Numbered from the stretch's first letter, positions 19,457-29,775 are shown. The stretch: DNA of 64,000 nucleotides from Deinococcus detaillensis (GCF_007280555.1 NZ_VKDB01000001.1:62001-126000), one strand, 5' to 3'. Notes: a model not told the origin generated them from the sequence alone. Program-made: numbers and translations.

Positions 19457-19846
19457 GTGAGCAACTCTAACGCCCCTGCCGACGCCGCCGCGCACTCTGG
19501 ACGGACGGCGGTGCGGCTTTTGCAAGGCTATCTGTGGCATCCCGGAGACGAAGACAACGAGACGTTTGAAGACTTTGATCTCGAAAACTACATGCCGCAT
19601 GAACTCGGTGAAGCGCACGTGCTGTGGGACAAGGTCACGGCTCCCTTCGCCTTTTTTGAAAACGGCGAACCCACCGCTTCGCAGGCGTTTTACCAGTTCA
19701 CCGTGCTGCAAATGTACGACGCCCGCCCCAGCGCCGAGAGCCTCAACGCCGACGCCCTCAGCGCTTCGCAAAGCCTCGGGCCGCTCCTAGACGCTACCCC
19801 CGAAGGTGTGGGCTGGCAGCTCTGGGAAGATTTGCGCGAACTATGA
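19457..19846 (+). CDS. Unknown acidic protein
   Basis: Soluble, strongly acidic product of about 129 residues with no motif I recognise; notable stretches are HPGDEDNETFEDFDLENYMPHEL and a Trp-rich end (GWQLWEDLREL). GTG 19457 is chosen because TAAACT at 19445-19450 lies 6 nt upstream, the leaderless arrangement; GTG 19451 is in frame but abuts the -10. The next gene overlaps its stop by 4 nt, so the pair is coupled. A Deinococcus-restricted family is plausible. Confidence 0.7.
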   Translation: MSNSNAPADAAAHSGRTAVRLLQGYLWHPGDEDNETFEDFDLENYMPHELGEAHVLWDKVTAPFAFFENGEPTASQAFYQFTVLQMYDARPSAESLNADALSASQSLGPLLDATPEGVGWQLWEDLREL

Positions 19847-20073
19847 GCGAATCCGAGTTGCAGTGGCTCGATCTGTACGTGGAGGGCGATACCCACCCCC
19901 GCCGCTTTGACAAACCCGAATCGGTGCGGGCTTACCTGACCAAAGTGGAGCGCCTCGGTGAAGAAGGCATCAGCACACTGCTCGGTGCGGGCGAGGTGTC
20001 CCCGCCGCTGACCCGCCGCCGCTACTGGCTTGAGTTGCTGACCGTACCGACCCCGCCCGAACGGACAGCGTAA
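19843..20073 (+). CDS. Small unknown protein
   Basis: 76-residue soluble product (MSESELQWLDLYVEGDTHPR...). Its ATG overlaps the preceding stop (ATGA), which implies translational coupling with the acidic protein. No family recognised. Length, coupling and codon use typical of the region support a real gene. Confidence 0.7.
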   Translation: MSESELQWLDLYVEGDTHPRRFDKPESVRAYLTKVERLGEEGISTLLGAGEVSPPLTRRRYWLELLTVPTPPERTA

Positions 20074-20076
20074 GCC

Positions 20077-20733
20077 TTACTCCCGAATCAACAACCCGCG
20101 CCGCGTCCAAGCTTGGAAGTTGAGCTGGCGCACCGTTTGAAAAGCCCGCATCCAATCTTGCTCGCCGCTCAGCTTTTGCCCTCGCCCATGCCGGACGGCG
20201 AGGTTGCGGTGGGCCGCCAAAAATTCGCTCAGCGGCGCACCGGGCAACAGGCGCACGTCGAGTTCCTCGCTACTCCCCGGCGAAAAAGGCAGGCCCGAGG
20301 TGCTGCTCAGCGACGCGGCGATGCCGCTGGCTTTGTCGCGGCTCAGCGTCACGGCCTGCACGAACGGCGGCAGGGCTGGGCCGCTGGGCGTCTCACTCCA
20401 GCGCAGCGAGAGGGCGGCGTCGTCGAGCAGGTAAGCGCGTTGGTGGCGGGCTTCGGGCAACTCCGGGGCGTAAAAGACCCCCAGCGGCAAAGCGCCCAGC
20501 CCCAGCAGTTCGCCGCCGAGCGCTTTGATGGCCCGCGACTGCTCCGGCGAGGCTCCCCAATCGCGCTCCTCCCGCACTTCAAAGCTCAAGTCGCCGCTGA
20601 CCTCAGGGCCGGGAAAAGGTCGGCCCGCCAGCCGGGCGCTGCTGATGTCGGGGAGCAGGCGCTGGGCCGCCGCTTTGCCGAGCAGATGCTGCAACTCTTC
20701 AGCAGTGAGGGGAACAAGGTTGAGGTGAGGCAC
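20077..20733 (-). CDS. Unknown protein, 218 aa
   Basis: Soluble product with no transmembrane segment or motif I recognise. It begins MPHLNLVPLTAEELQHLLGK from GTG 20733 and ends in an aromatic/basic tail (FQAWTRRGLLIRE). TAAACT on the minus strand (plus positions 20747-20752) is a possible -10 giving a very short leader. It converges on the gene pair at 19457-20073 and is divergent from tRNA-Ala. Confidence 0.65.
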   Translation of the reverse strand: MPHLNLVPLTAEELQHLLGKAAAQRLLPDISSARLAGRPFPGPEVSGDLSFEVREERDWGASPEQSRAIKALGGELLGLGALPLGVFYAPELPEARHQRAYLLDDAALSLRWSETPSGPALPPFVQAVTLSRDKASGIAASLSSTSGLPFSPGSSEELDVRLLPGAPLSEFLAAHRNLAVRHGRGQKLSGEQDWMRAFQTVRQLNFQAWTRRGLLIRE

Positions 20734-20811
20734 GATTCTAAAGCAGAGTTTAGCATTTGCGTCTGGTGAGTCTGTGCAGAGCCGTCAGCGTTCGTCTGTG
20801 AAGGGTCGGTG

Positions 20812-20840
20812 TTGACAGAGCGCCGAGACGCTGCTAACCT
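20812..20840 (+). promoter_or_regulatory. Promoter of tRNA-Ala
   Basis: TTGACA (20812-20817), exactly 17 bp, then TAACCT (20835-20840), about 41 bp before the tRNA. Confidence 0.8.
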
Positions 20841-20881
20841 ACTTAAGCCTGAAAACAGGCAGGAGCAGGACAAAAATGTGT

Positions 20882-20957
<76 letters not shown>

Positions 20958-20973
20958 AAGAGAAAGAAGAAAG

Positions 20974-20997
20974 ACCCCGTCAAGTGCGGGGTTTTTT
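20974..20997 (+). terminator. Terminator of tRNA-Ala
   Basis: ACCCCG (20974-20979) pairs with CGGGGT (20987-20992) over a 7-nt loop and runs into six T residues. Confidence 0.9.
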
Positions 20998-21024
20998 CAT
21001 TGCTTGTTGATGAGTTTGGATTGA

Positions 21025-21336
21025 TCAGGCTGGCCAGTCCGTTCCGTCTTGATCGGCTTCGGCGCTGAGGCGGTCGAGGAGGTCGTCGGCTTCCTGCTTT
21101 TGCACCTGCGGCACGTACAAGCCCACGTCGCCCATATAGCCGCCGGTTTCAATTTCGATGACCGGCGAGGCCATCACCCACTGAAACGGCGTGCGAACCA
21201 CGCTGACGATGCCGTGGGCGCTCAGGGTGCGGCGCACGCTCTCGGCAATCAGGCGCGGCAAGGTGTCGAGGCGCACCCACACGTCGCCCTGATACATCAC
21301 TTGATCGCCATTGGCGCTGAGGTCGCCGCCGGTCAT
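21025..21336 (-). CDS. DUF2007-like small protein
   Basis: 103-residue product with a beta-alpha-beta pattern like DUF2007 (putative signal-transducing) proteins: TLPRLIAESVRRTLSAHGIVSVV followed by GDVGLYVPQVQKQEADDLLDRL. Its ATG overlaps the thioesterase stop (ATGA), so it is translated with it. The family assignment is by eye and moderate; the function is unknown. Confidence 0.72.
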   Translation of the reverse strand: MTGGDLSANGDQVMYQGDVWVRLDTLPRLIAESVRRTLSAHGIVSVVRTPFQWVMASPVIEIETGGYMGDVGLYVPQVQKQEADDLLDRLSAEADQDGTDWPA

Positions 21337-21827
21337 GGCCGACCACTCACCGATACTGTGGGAGACGACACGGTGAGAGACAACTCAGCCGCAAAGTAAG
21401 TCGCCAGCGCCGCTTTGGTGGCTGGGCTGAGCGGCACTGGGCGCATGTCGGACTCCACCTGCACCTGCACGCTGCGGGCCTCTAGGGCCACTTCGCCGTC
21501 CGCGAGGAGGCGCGAGGCATAGGCCCAACTGCTGCTCCCAAAGCGGGTGACGACGGTTTGAATCTCGACTTGCTGGCCGAGCTTGACTTCCCGGCGGTAA
21601 TCGAGTTCTAAGCGGGCCAGCACCACTTTGAGGCTGGTCAGGTTCACCGAGGCGGTCAGCGCCAGCCGCGAGCTTTCCAAATACACCGCGTAGGCCGCGT
21701 TGTTGATGTGTCCCATTTGATCGGTATCAGAAAAGCGCAGTTGAATGTGGGTGTAGTGGGCGGCGGAAAAATCAAGCGCCGAGAGCTTGAGGGCCGATAA
21801 ATCGGGGAAAGCGGGCAGGGCAGTCAT
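21333..21827 (-). CDS. Acyl-CoA thioesterase (4HBT hotdog family)
   Basis: 164-residue hotdog-fold thioesterase. The family signature is FSDTDQMGHINNAAYAVYLESSR (catalytic Asp-x2-GH-NN region, about residues 33-55), followed by LDYRREVKLGQQVEIQT and QVESDMRPVPL. Leaderless: TACAGT on the minus strand (plus 21834-21839) lies 6 nt before ATG. Likely hydrolyses medium or long acyl-CoA; exact substrate unknown. Confidence 0.88.
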   Translation of the reverse strand: MTALPAFPDLSALKLSALDFSAAHYTHIQLRFSDTDQMGHINNAAYAVYLESSRLALTASVNLTSLKVVLARLELDYRREVKLGQQVEIQTVVTRFGSSSWAYASRLLADGEVALEARSVQVQVESDMRPVPLSPATKAALATYFAAELSLTVSSPTVSVSGRP

Positions 21828-21887
21828 GGCTTTACTGTAGTGCAGCTCTTTGAGCGCTGGCCAAGGTGGCTTCCAAGAGCAGCAGTT

Positions 21888-22310
21888 CTACTTCTCCCCC
21901 GTCAGCGTCAGCAGGAGCCTGCGCGGCCCGCCTCGGTCGCGGTGTTCACACAGATAGATGCCTTGCCAGGTGCCCAGCGCCAGCCGCCCAGCCCGTACCG
22001 GCAGGCTCAGGCTCGGCCCCAGCAAGCTGGCCTTGATATGGGCGGCCATGTCGTCGTCGCCTTCCAAACGGTGCTCGAAGTCGGCCCAGCCGTCCGGCAC
22101 GCTTTGATTGAAATAGCGCTCGAAGTCGCGCCGCACATCCGGCGAGGCGTTTTCATTCAGCGTCAGCGAAGCGCTGGTGTGCTGGATAAACACGTGCAGC
22201 AAGCCCACTTTGAGGCCCGCCATTTCCGGCACGGCGCTCACCACCTCGCGGGTCACCAAATGGAAGCCGCGTGGATACGGGCGCAATGTCAGTTCGGTTT
22301 GATGCCACAT
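21888..22310 (-). CDS. YjbQ-family protein (UPF0047)
   Basis: 140-residue member of the UPF0047/YjbQ family, some of which have thiamine-phosphate synthase side activity. It contains LLHVFIQHTSASLTLNEN, DDMAAHIKASLLG and LALGTWQGIYLCEHRDRGG, the three conserved blocks. TACTCT on the minus strand (plus 22318-22323) ends 7 nt before the ATG, so it is probably leaderless. True physiological role is unsettled for the family. Confidence 0.92.
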   Translation of the reverse strand: MWHQTELTLRPYPRGFHLVTREVVSAVPEMAGLKVGLLHVFIQHTSASLTLNENASPDVRRDFERYFNQSVPDGWADFEHRLEGDDDMAAHIKASLLGPSLSLPVRAGRLALGTWQGIYLCEHRDRGGPRRLLLTLTGEK

Positions 22311-22343
22311 CTTCAGCAGAGTAGTGCAGCGGCCCAGCTTGTT

Positions 22344-23585
22344 TCAGCGCTCCGACAGCCGCCGGTACACCCTTGGGGTCAGCAAGCCGACCAAGAGCAG
22401 GCTCAGGGCAATCAGGGTCATGCCCCAGCGTAGGCTGCTGAGCTGCGAAACGAAGCCGATCAGCGGCGGGCCAGTCAAGAATCCCGCATAGCCGATGGTG
22501 GCGACCCGCGCGATGCCGTGCCCGGCCAGCACCTTGCCCACCGTGCCGTAGAGGACTGGCACCACGTTGGCGACCCCCAGACCAAATACCAAGCTGCCCA
22601 GCACCATCAGGGAGGGGTTGAGTGTCAGCAGGCCCGCGCACAGGCCCGCGCCGCTCAGCAGCGCTCCCGTCATCACCACCCGCTGATCGCCGTAACGGCT
22701 GCGCCAGCCGTCCCCGAAAACGCGCCCCACCGTCATGGCCAGCGTGAAGGCGGTGTAAGCCGCGCCCAGCGCCGCGCCCGAGAGGCTTAGCACCTGCTTG
22801 GAATACAGCCCGCTCCAATCGCCCAGCGACCCCTCGCCCATCATCCCCAAGAAGCACAGCAGGCCCAGCATCCAGATCAGGGTGTTGGGGTTGGAGGGAT
22901 TCACGCTGGAAGAGTTGGCCGGTGCAGCTTGGGAAGGAGCGTACTCAGGCGGCGCGTCCGGCTCCGGTTCACGGTCTGGTTCATCGGCGCGTTTGGGGAG
23001 CAGCTTTGCTCCGGCCAGCAGCACCACCGCGCTCATGCTCAGGGTAATCAGCAGGGCGTGGCTGACACTGCCCAGATGCCAGCCGAGCAGCAGGCTGCCC
23101 AGCCCCGCACCGGCGAGGTTACCCAAGCTGTAGGCGGCGTGGAAGCTGGACATCACCGGCTTTGCCAACCAGCGCTCAACGGCGACGCCCTGCGCGTTCA
23201 TGGCCACGTCCATCACGCCGTTGCCCGCGCCGAGCAGGCTCAGGGCCGCAAACAGCAGCCACAGATTCGGTGCGAGAAACGGCAGGATCAGGGCAAGCAT
23301 CATCAACACGCCCGCCGTGACGGTGACGCGGCGGGTACCGTAGCGGGCAGCGAGGTGGCCCGTTTGCGGCATGGCCAACAAGCTGCCCACCGACATGCCC
23401 AGCAGGGCGATCCCGACGGTGGCGGGCGAAAGTTGCAGCGCTCCTTGCACACTCGGCACCCGCACCACCCAAGTGGCCATCACCATTCCGTTGGCAAAGA
23501 AAACGGCGCTGGTGGCCCAGCGGGCGCTGAGCGCCTGAGCTTTGGATACGGCGGGTTGAGAGGTGGTCGGCAGGGTGAGGCTCAC
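22344..23585 (-). CDS. MFS transporter
   Basis: 413-residue major facilitator with about 12 hydrophobic segments, a central cytoplasmic loop rich in Asp/Glu/Pro (about residues 200-225), and typical motif A-like GHLAARYGTRRVTV after helix 2. Starts at GTG 23585. It is divergent from a MarR regulator gene 119 bp away, which suggests that regulator controls it. Closest in character to fucose-permease-like/YfkF MFS members; substrate unknown. Confidence 0.88.
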   Translation of the reverse strand: MSLTLPTTSQPAVSKAQALSARWATSAVFFANGMVMATWVVRVPSVQGALQLSPATVGIALLGMSVGSLLAMPQTGHLAARYGTRRVTVTAGVLMMLALILPFLAPNLWLLFAALSLLGAGNGVMDVAMNAQGVAVERWLAKPVMSSFHAAYSLGNLAGAGLGSLLLGWHLGSVSHALLITLSMSAVVLLAGAKLLPKRADEPDREPEPDAPPEYAPSQAAPANSSSVNPSNPNTLIWMLGLLCFLGMMGEGSLGDWSGLYSKQVLSLSGAALGAAYTAFTLAMTVGRVFGDGWRSRYGDQRVVMTGALLSGAGLCAGLLTLNPSLMVLGSLVFGLGVANVVPVLYGTVGKVLAGHGIARVATIGYAGFLTGPPLIGFVSQLSSLRWGMTLIALSLLLVGLLTPRVYRRLSER

Positions 23586-23704
23586 CCCAGCATCCTGACA
23601 GGTTCAGCCGCTGTGAGGGCCCAAAGGCGTTGCTCAACCGCTCTTTCACAGCAGACTGACCGGGAAACGTACCGGGGGCAAGAGCGCTTGATATAACCAG
23701 CAGC

Positions 23705-24214
23705 ATGTCTTCTACGCCCAAACTGCTCAGCCGCATTCAAGCCGATTGGCAGCGGGTACGCCCCGGCCTAGACGCCGCCCCGATGCTGACGTATTTGCTG
23801 GTGAGCCGCCTTCAGGCCGCGCTCGCCAAGCAAGTCGAACGCACCCACCGGCATTCGGGCCTCAACGCCGCCACCTGGGACCTGCTGATGACCCTGCGCC
23901 GCAGCGCCCCCGACGAGGGTCTGACGCCCGCCGAACTGGCCCAGCTCACCGCCCTGACCGGGGCCAGCATCACCAACCGGATTGACAACCTCAGGGCGCG
24001 GGGCTTGGCCGAGCGCCGCACCAATCCTTTAGACCGCCGCAGCGCGTTCGTGCGCCTGACTCCGGCGGGGCGGGCGCTGGCCGATGAACTGCTTCCCATT
24101 CACCTCGCCAACGAAACGGCCATCTTCGAGGTGCTGGACGACCAAGACCGCGCCGACTTGCAGCGGCTGGCCTTCAAGCTGCTGGAGCCGCTGGAGCGCG
24201 GAGAAGAAGGGTAA
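23705..24214 (+). CDS. MarR-family transcriptional regulator
   Basis: 169-residue winged-helix regulator. The DNA-binding part reads LTPAELAQLTALTGASITNRIDNLRARGLAERR and NPLDRRSAFVRLTPAG (recognition helix and wing, about residues 72-125). It is divergent from the MFS gene, the usual MarR/efflux arrangement, so it likely represses that promoter and responds to an efflux substrate. Confidence 0.92.
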   Translation: MSSTPKLLSRIQADWQRVRPGLDAAPMLTYLLVSRLQAALAKQVERTHRHSGLNAATWDLLMTLRRSAPDEGLTPAELAQLTALTGASITNRIDNLRARGLAERRTNPLDRRSAFVRLTPAGRALADELLPIHLANETAIFEVLDDQDRADLQRLAFKLLEPLERGEEG

Positions 24215-24227
24215 AGGGGGAGTATCT

Positions 24228-24659
24228 CTAATGCGCCAAAAAGCCGTGCAGCGGCGGCTGCGTCTCAAAGCTCAGCCAATCGCCGGCCTCCAGCTCCGGC
24301 AGCGGCGTGAAGCTCGACAGCACCAGCGGCAAGCGGGCCTGCACCACCACCGTGAAGCGCGAGGCCAGCCGCGTGATCTGGCCGACGCCTTCCATACCGG
24401 AAATGCCCACCGCCGCCAACTTGGTTAAGGGTTCAGGGACGCTGGCCAGCTTGGCAAAGCGGGCGAAGGTGCCGTGAACGATCACGCGGGCCGCGCCGGG
24501 TTTGGCGGTGTACGGCCCAGTCCGGTCAAACAGGTACAGCGTGCGGCCCCCCGACACGAATTCCATCAGCGGGCTGCCTTCGGGCTGCGGGTAAAGCTGA
24601 CCCTCGGCGGCGTCGGCTTCAAAGCGTGAGACGAAGTCCTCGACGGACGTTTCCAACAT
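24228..24659 (-). CDS. Unknown protein, 143 aa
   Basis: Soluble product (MLETSVEDFVSRFEADAAEG...) with mixed alpha/beta character and no motif I recognise. Leaderless start: TAGACT on the minus strand (plus 24666-24671) lies 6 nt before ATG 24659. It converges with the MarR gene. Confidence 0.7.
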   Translation of the reverse strand: MLETSVEDFVSRFEADAAEGQLYPQPEGSPLMEFVSGGRTLYLFDRTGPYTAKPGAARVIVHGTFARFAKLASVPEPLTKLAAVGISGMEGVGQITRLASRFTVVVQARLPLVLSSFTPLPELEAGDWLSFETQPPLHGFLAH

Positions 24660-24691
24660 GTTAGGAGTCTAGCGTCTGGGGAGCGCCGAAT

Positions 24692-24982
24692 TCAGTCTCC
24701 GGTCAGCGCGTCCAGCGTCGGCATGGGCCAGCCGAAAGCTTCCAACAGCGCATCGGCCCGATCTAGGGCGAAGGTGCCTTCCACTTCGCGCTGAAGGTGA
24801 ATCAGCACCAGGCCGGTCAGCCGCTCTAGGTAGGCCCACTGCGCCGACTGCGCCGGCTGCCCGTCACGGGCGCGGCGCAGCAGCGTGAGGGCCTGCTGGT
24901 CTTCGCCGGCGGCAAACGCCTCGGACGCCGCTGAAGGCACCAGTGAAGCGGCGGCGGTCAACTCAGCCCACCCCAACCCCAT
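24692..24982 (-). CDS. Unknown helical protein
   Basis: About 96 residues from ATG 24982, which lies 2 nt after the ubiA stop; GTG 25003 inside ubiA is an alternative. The sequence ([16 protein letters not shown]...[20 protein letters not shown]) looks all-helical, TPR-like. Tight coupling to ubiA supports expression; function unknown. Confidence 0.65.
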   Translation of the reverse strand: MGLGWAELTAAASLVPSAASEAFAAGEDQQALTLLRRARDGQPAQSAQWAYLERLTGLVLIHLQREVEGTFALDRADALLEAFGWPMPTLDALTGD

Positions 24983-24984
24983 TT

Positions 24985-25881
24985 TCAGCGCAGTGTCCGC
25001 CACGCCACGTCAATCACCACACCCGCCAGCATGGTCAGGGCCAGCCACATGTTGGCGTCAAAAAAGGCGACGTTGGCTTTGGTCAGGTCGTTGGGATTGA
25101 CCAAGCGGTGTTCATACAGCAAAATCGCGCCCATTGCGCCCGCCGCCAGAAAGTACCAAAAGCTGGTGCCCAGCACCACGCCCAGAGCGATCAGCAACGC
25201 GAACGTCAGCGCGTGGCTGACTGCGGCGATCTTGAGGGCCGCTGGAATTCCGAAGCGGGCGGGGATGCTCTTGACATTGTTGGCGCGGTCAAAGTCGTAA
25301 TCCATCGTCGCGTAGATCACGTCCAGGCCCACCATCCAGAAGATGACGATGGCCCACAAGATCCACGCGCCCGCGCCAAAGTGGCCGGTCACGGCGATCC
25401 AGCCGCCCGCCGCCGCCGCGCCGTCGGTGACGCCCAGCCAGACATGGCACAGCCACGAAAACCTCTTGATGTACGGATAGCCGATCAGAAAGGCGGCGGC
25501 GAGTGGGAGCAGCGCCAAGCACAGCGGATTGAGCTGGGCCGCCGAGAACGTCATCACCACCAAGCTGATGATCACCAGCCCCCACGCCTGTGCCGGAGAC
25601 ACTTTGCCGCTGGGCACCTCGCGGCCCGCTGTGCGCGGGTTCCCAGCGTCGATGGCCCGGTCGATCACCCGGTTTGCGCCCATCGCGGCGGTTCTGGCTC
25701 CGGCCATCGCTAGCGTGACCCAGATCAGGGTGCTGAGGCCCGGCCAGCCGTTTCCGCGCAGTTCCTGAGCCGCCAGCAGCATTCCGGCGTAGGCGAACGG
25801 CAGCGCGAAGACGGTGTGCTCGAACTTGACCAGCGACAAGTACGTTTTGAGTGTGGGGCGGGCAGAACTGGGGGCGCTCAC
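24985..25881 (-). CDS. ubiA: UbiA-family prenyltransferase
   Basis: Integral membrane aromatic prenyltransferase for quinone synthesis. The 298-residue product has about eight hydrophobic segments and both Mg-prenyl-diphosphate motifs: [18 protein letters not shown] and [22 protein letters not shown]. Deinococci make menaquinone, so the enzyme more likely serves menaquinone (MqnP-type futalosine route) than ubiquinone; that is inference. Start is GTG 25881. The dihaem cytochrome gene follows upstream, fitting a respiratory context. Confidence 0.9.
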   Translation of the reverse strand: MSAPSSARPTLKTYLSLVKFEHTVFALPFAYAGMLLAAQELRGNGWPGLSTLIWVTLAMAGARTAAMGANRVIDRAIDAGNPRTAGREVPSGKVSPAQAWGLVIISLVVMTFSAAQLNPLCLALLPLAAAFLIGYPYIKRFSWLCHVWLGVTDGAAAAGGWIAVTGHFGAGAWILWAIVIFWMVGLDVIYATMDYDFDRANNVKSIPARFGIPAALKIAAVSHALTFALLIALGVVLGTSFWYFLAAGAMGAILLYEHRLVNPNDLTKANVAFFDANMWLALTMLAGVVIDVAWRTLR

Positions 25882-25997
25882 AATGCGGCCATGCTACACC
25901 CGCCCCAAGGGGCAAGGGCGCATGAAGGCACAAAACGTGGGGGGCTGGGAGAAGGGCCGCCGGATGGCCTCCTCCCCTGTCTCCTTTCTAAAATCCC

Positions 25998-26690
25998 TTA
26001 CTTGCCTGCGCCCATGCTGCTGAGGTAAGCCGTCACGGCGCTCAGTTCGTCGTCGGTCATCTGGGCGGTGACGATGTGCATGGCGTTGGGGTAGGCCAGC
26101 TTGTAATCTGGCACGCTCTTGAATTCATTCAGCACTTCCAGGGTGTATTTGGGAGACTGGTGGGTGATGCTGGCGACGTGCAGGTAATTAGAGCCTCGCC
26201 CATTCGCGCCGTGACAGACCACGCAGGCCGTGACATTGCGCCCGACGATGCCGTTGTCGTAAATCTGCTCGCCCTTGGCCTTCAGCGCGGCGTTGGCGTC
26301 CCAGGCTCCACGCGGCGTTTGCTGGGCGTAGTAAGCTGCCAAATCCACGATGTCCTGATCACTCAGGTTGGCGGCGATGGCCTGCATGATCTGGCTGGGG
26401 CGCAGCTTGGCCCGGAAGGCGGCCAGTTGCAGCGTCGTATAGCTGGGAATCTGCCCACCCAGCGAGGGTTTGTCCGACTCTGTACTGTGACCCATCGGGC
26501 CGTGACAGCCCTGACAGCTTTTGGTCAGCGTCTCGCCGCGTTGGGCATTGGGCGGGCCAGCCTTGATGGCCAGCGGATCGCCCGCCGGTGGGGCATTGGT
26601 GCTTTGGCTGTGGGCGGTACTCAGGCCCACAGCGAGGGCAGAGAGCGTGAGAACAGGAAGCCAAAAAGCAGCGCGGGGCAATCGGCTCAT
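25998..26690 (-). CDS. Dihaem cytochrome c
   Basis: 230-residue exported cytochrome with an N-terminal hydrophobic signal/anchor (about residues 8-24) and two haem-binding CxxCH motifs: CQGCH (59-63) and CVVCH (156-160), each starting a class I cytochrome domain with downstream Met candidates (MQAIAANLSDQDIVDLAAYYAQ). Resembles cytochrome c4/c553-type electron carriers. GGAGGAAC precedes ATG 26690. Confidence 0.92.
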   Translation of the reverse strand: MSRLPRAAFWLPVLTLSALAVGLSTAHSQSTNAPPAGDPLAIKAGPPNAQRGETLTKSCQGCHGPMGHSTESDKPSLGGQIPSYTTLQLAAFRAKLRPSQIMQAIAANLSDQDIVDLAAYYAQQTPRGAWDANAALKAKGEQIYDNGIVGRNVTACVVCHGANGRGSNYLHVASITHQSPKYTLEVLNEFKSVPDYKLAYPNAMHIVTAQMTDDELSAVTAYLSSMGAGK

Positions 26691-26791
26691 GGGAAGTTCC
26701 TCCGCTTCTTAGCGTAGTCCCATCAAGCTCACCTTTGATGCTTTAGGCCGCCGCCCTCTCCATGAATGAATGTCAGATTAACTACACTGTC

Positions 26792-27262
26792 TCAGTTGGC
26801 GGGTACGGCTTCTTCCTGTGGCTGGCCCTTGTCACTGCGTACTTCGTTTTTGAGGCGCATCAAAATTGCGCCCATACCGCGCAGGCGCATCGGGGTAATC
26901 AGTTCGCTCAGGCCCATGTCCATATAAAATTGATCGGGAATATTCAAAATCTGCTCGCGGGTCGCTCCGGCCAGTCCTTCCGACAAAATGCCCGCGTAGC
27001 CGCGCACGGTGGGAGCCTCGGCAGGCACCTTGAAATACATCTGCACGCCTTCACCGTCATTTTCGGTGACCAGAAAAAAGGGTGAGGCGCATTCCGGTAC
27101 CGGCTGCATAAATTCGGGATGCTGGGCGTACTTCTCCGGCAGGGCGGGCAGCTTTTTGCTGTATTCCAGCAAAGCTTGGAGCCTGAGCGGCTTGGGAGCG
27201 CTGCGAAACAGGGTCACGATCTCCTGCAACTTTTCGGGCAAGGCGGGGGTCGGCTCATTCAT
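26792..27262 (-). CDS. sufE: Fe-S cluster assembly sulfur acceptor SufE
   Basis: SufE accepts persulfide sulfur from SufS. The 156-residue protein has the acceptor Cys58 in [12 protein letters not shown] and conserved [20 protein letters not shown] and [12 protein letters not shown]. Leaderless: TAAACT on the minus strand (plus 27269-27274) lies 6 nt before ATG 27262. The neighbouring divergent rhodanese gene also handles sulfane sulfur. Confidence 0.93.
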   Translation of the reverse strand: MNEPTPALPEKLQEIVTLFRSAPKPLRLQALLEYSKKLPALPEKYAQHPEFMQPVPECASPFFLVTENDGEGVQMYFKVPAEAPTVRGYAGILSEGLAGATREQILNIPDQFYMDMGLSELITPMRLRGMGAILMRLKNEVRSDKGQPQEEAVPAN

Positions 27263-27395
27263 GGTTTCAGTTTACTGTCCCCGCTCTTGCCCGCATGGTA
27301 ACGCCCGACCAGTTGACAGGTTTTGTCAATTAAGCCAGAATCCCACTATCAAGGCGCGAAGAAAGCCGACACTAAAGAGCACAAGGAGAACGCAA

Positions 27396-28256
<861 letters not shown>

Positions 28257-28268
28257 GAATACATGTAG

Positions 28269-28312
28269 AGAGGGAGACGGCCGAGCTGTTCGGGCCAGTC
28301 TCCCTCTTTTTT
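28269..28312 (+). terminator. Terminator after rhodanese gene
   Basis: AGAGGGAGAC (28269-28278) pairs with GTCTCCCTCT (28298-28307), with inner GGCC/GGCC pairing, and runs into a T tract. Confidence 0.85.
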
Positions 28313-28366
28313 GTGGGTTTAATGGTTTGGGCAAAGCGGTTTAACAACCGCCGCAAGCCAACTGGC

Positions 28367-29359
28367 TCAAACCCGCTCGGCCAGTGCCCAGCCGCTGAGC
28401 AGCGCCGCCTCCATGCGCGGGCCGTGTTCGTCGCTGCGGCACCAATCGCCGCACCAGCCAAGCCGCTGATCCGGCAGCCAGCCGCACGCTTCCGCGAAGC
28501 GCTGATCTGGTGTGGCGTAGCGCCAGCGGTGGGCAAAGCTGCCCAGCACTTCAAAGTCGCCGACGATCTCCCGGGCCGCTTCGAGCAGCAGGGCCGTGAC
28601 TTGCTGCGGCGAGTCTTCGAGGTGCTGAACACTCCAATCGGCGCGGGCGTGCAGCATCAGCGAGGGCGGGTTGGGCCCGGACAAACTGAGCCGTTTGGTG
28701 TGTTCGCGGGCCACCCATTCCAGCGCCGGATGGTTGCTGACGCGCAGAGCAGGCCAATTAACTTCAAGGTCGGCTGCTAGCGCCACGCCTACTGCCCAGC
28801 ACGGCTGAAAAGTGACGGCGCTCAGCGTCCCAGTCTGATCTTGTTCTCCCAGCAGGGCGGCGAGTTGCGGGGCGGGCGCGTTGAGTAGCAAGGTCTTCGC
28901 TCCAAACATTTGCCCGTCGGCGCTGTGGAGTTGCCACTGTCCGTCACGCCGCTCAATTTGGGTGATCTGGACGCCCGTTTTGACGTCCAGTCCCTCGGCC
29001 AGCGCTTTGCCGATGTCGCTCATGCCCGCCGCGCCCACATAGCGTGGGTGGCCGTCTGGAGCGGCGATCAGGCGGCCCTCCTTCCATTCGGGAACGCTGC
29101 GTGTCCACTCGCTGAGCCAGCCCGCTTCCAGCCCCTCGCTGACCAGCGCATGTGTGCGGGCGTGCCGAGCGGTCATAAAGCGTGCGCCGTGATCCAAGCG
29201 CAGCCCCTCACCGTGTGAATCTTTAAAGCGTTTGGTGGCGGCTCGGCCCGACACGCCCCGCGATTTGTCGAGCACCTGTACGCGCATTCCAGCAGCGGCC
29301 AGATCACGCGCCGCTGCCAGTCCGGCGACGCCTGCGCCCAATACCAAGAAGTCCGTCAT
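28367..29359 (-). CDS. FAD-dependent oxidoreductase (renalase-like)
   Basis: 330-residue flavoprotein with an N-terminal Rossmann dinucleotide-binding motif LGAGVAGLAAARDLAAAG and the adjoining VLDKSRGVSGRAATKR, typical of the bacterial renalase/amine-oxidase-like family. The C-terminus contains GDWCRSDEHGPRMEAALLSGWALAE, the second FAD-contact motif. Leaderless start: TACACT (plus 29366-29371, minus strand) 6 nt before ATG. Substrate unknown; bacterial renalases oxidise misreduced NAD(P)H isomers. Confidence 0.87.
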   Translation of the reverse strand: MTDFLVLGAGVAGLAAARDLAAAGMRVQVLDKSRGVSGRAATKRFKDSHGEGLRLDHGARFMTARHARTHALVSEGLEAGWLSEWTRSVPEWKEGRLIAAPDGHPRYVGAAGMSDIGKALAEGLDVKTGVQITQIERRDGQWQLHSADGQMFGAKTLLLNAPAPQLAALLGEQDQTGTLSAVTFQPCWAVGVALAADLEVNWPALRVSNHPALEWVAREHTKRLSLSGPNPPSLMLHARADWSVQHLEDSPQQVTALLLEAAREIVGDFEVLGSFAHRWRYATPDQRFAEACGWLPDQRLGWCGDWCRSDEHGPRMEAALLSGWALAERV

Positions 29360-29421
29360 GCGCCGAGTGTAGCGGGGCCAGACCCACGCAACTGCAAGCC
29401 AAATGCGGGCACAATCAAGCC

Positions 29422-29775
29422 ATGAAGTCTGTCACCGCTCTCCGTGAAGCCTGCGCCGCGCTGCCGCAGTCACAGGAAACCTTCCCGTTTGGCCTAGATA
29501 CTCTGGTGCTGAAAGTGGGCGGCAAGATGTATGCCCTGTGCGGCCTGGACGCCGAATCGCCGACCCTCTCGCTGAAAGTGCGGCCTGAGCGCGGCGACGA
29601 GTTGCGGGCGGCGCACTCGGCCATCACGGCGGGGTACCACCTCAACAAGCGCCACTGGATCACGCTGCCCCTCGGTGGCCTGCCGGATGACCTCAGTGGC
29701 GAGCTGCTGCGGGCCAGTTACGCCTTGGTGGTGAAGGGACTGACCAAAGCGCAACGGGCCGAGTTGGGGCTTTAA
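29422..29775 (+). CDS. MmcQ/YjbR-family protein
   Basis: 117-residue member of the MmcQ/YjbR family (CyaY-like fold, DNA-binding proposed). Recognised by LPQSQETFPFGLDTLVLKVGGKMYALCG, LKVRPERGDELR, and KRHWITLPLGG...YALVVKGL. CACAAT at 29410-29415 sits 6 nt upstream of the ATG, so it may also be leaderless. Function of the family is uncertain. Confidence 0.9.
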   Translation: MKSVTALREACAALPQSQETFPFGLDTLVLKVGGKMYALCGLDAESPTLSLKVRPERGDELRAAHSAITAGYHLNKRHWITLPLGGLPDDLSGELLRASYALVVKGLTKAQRAELGL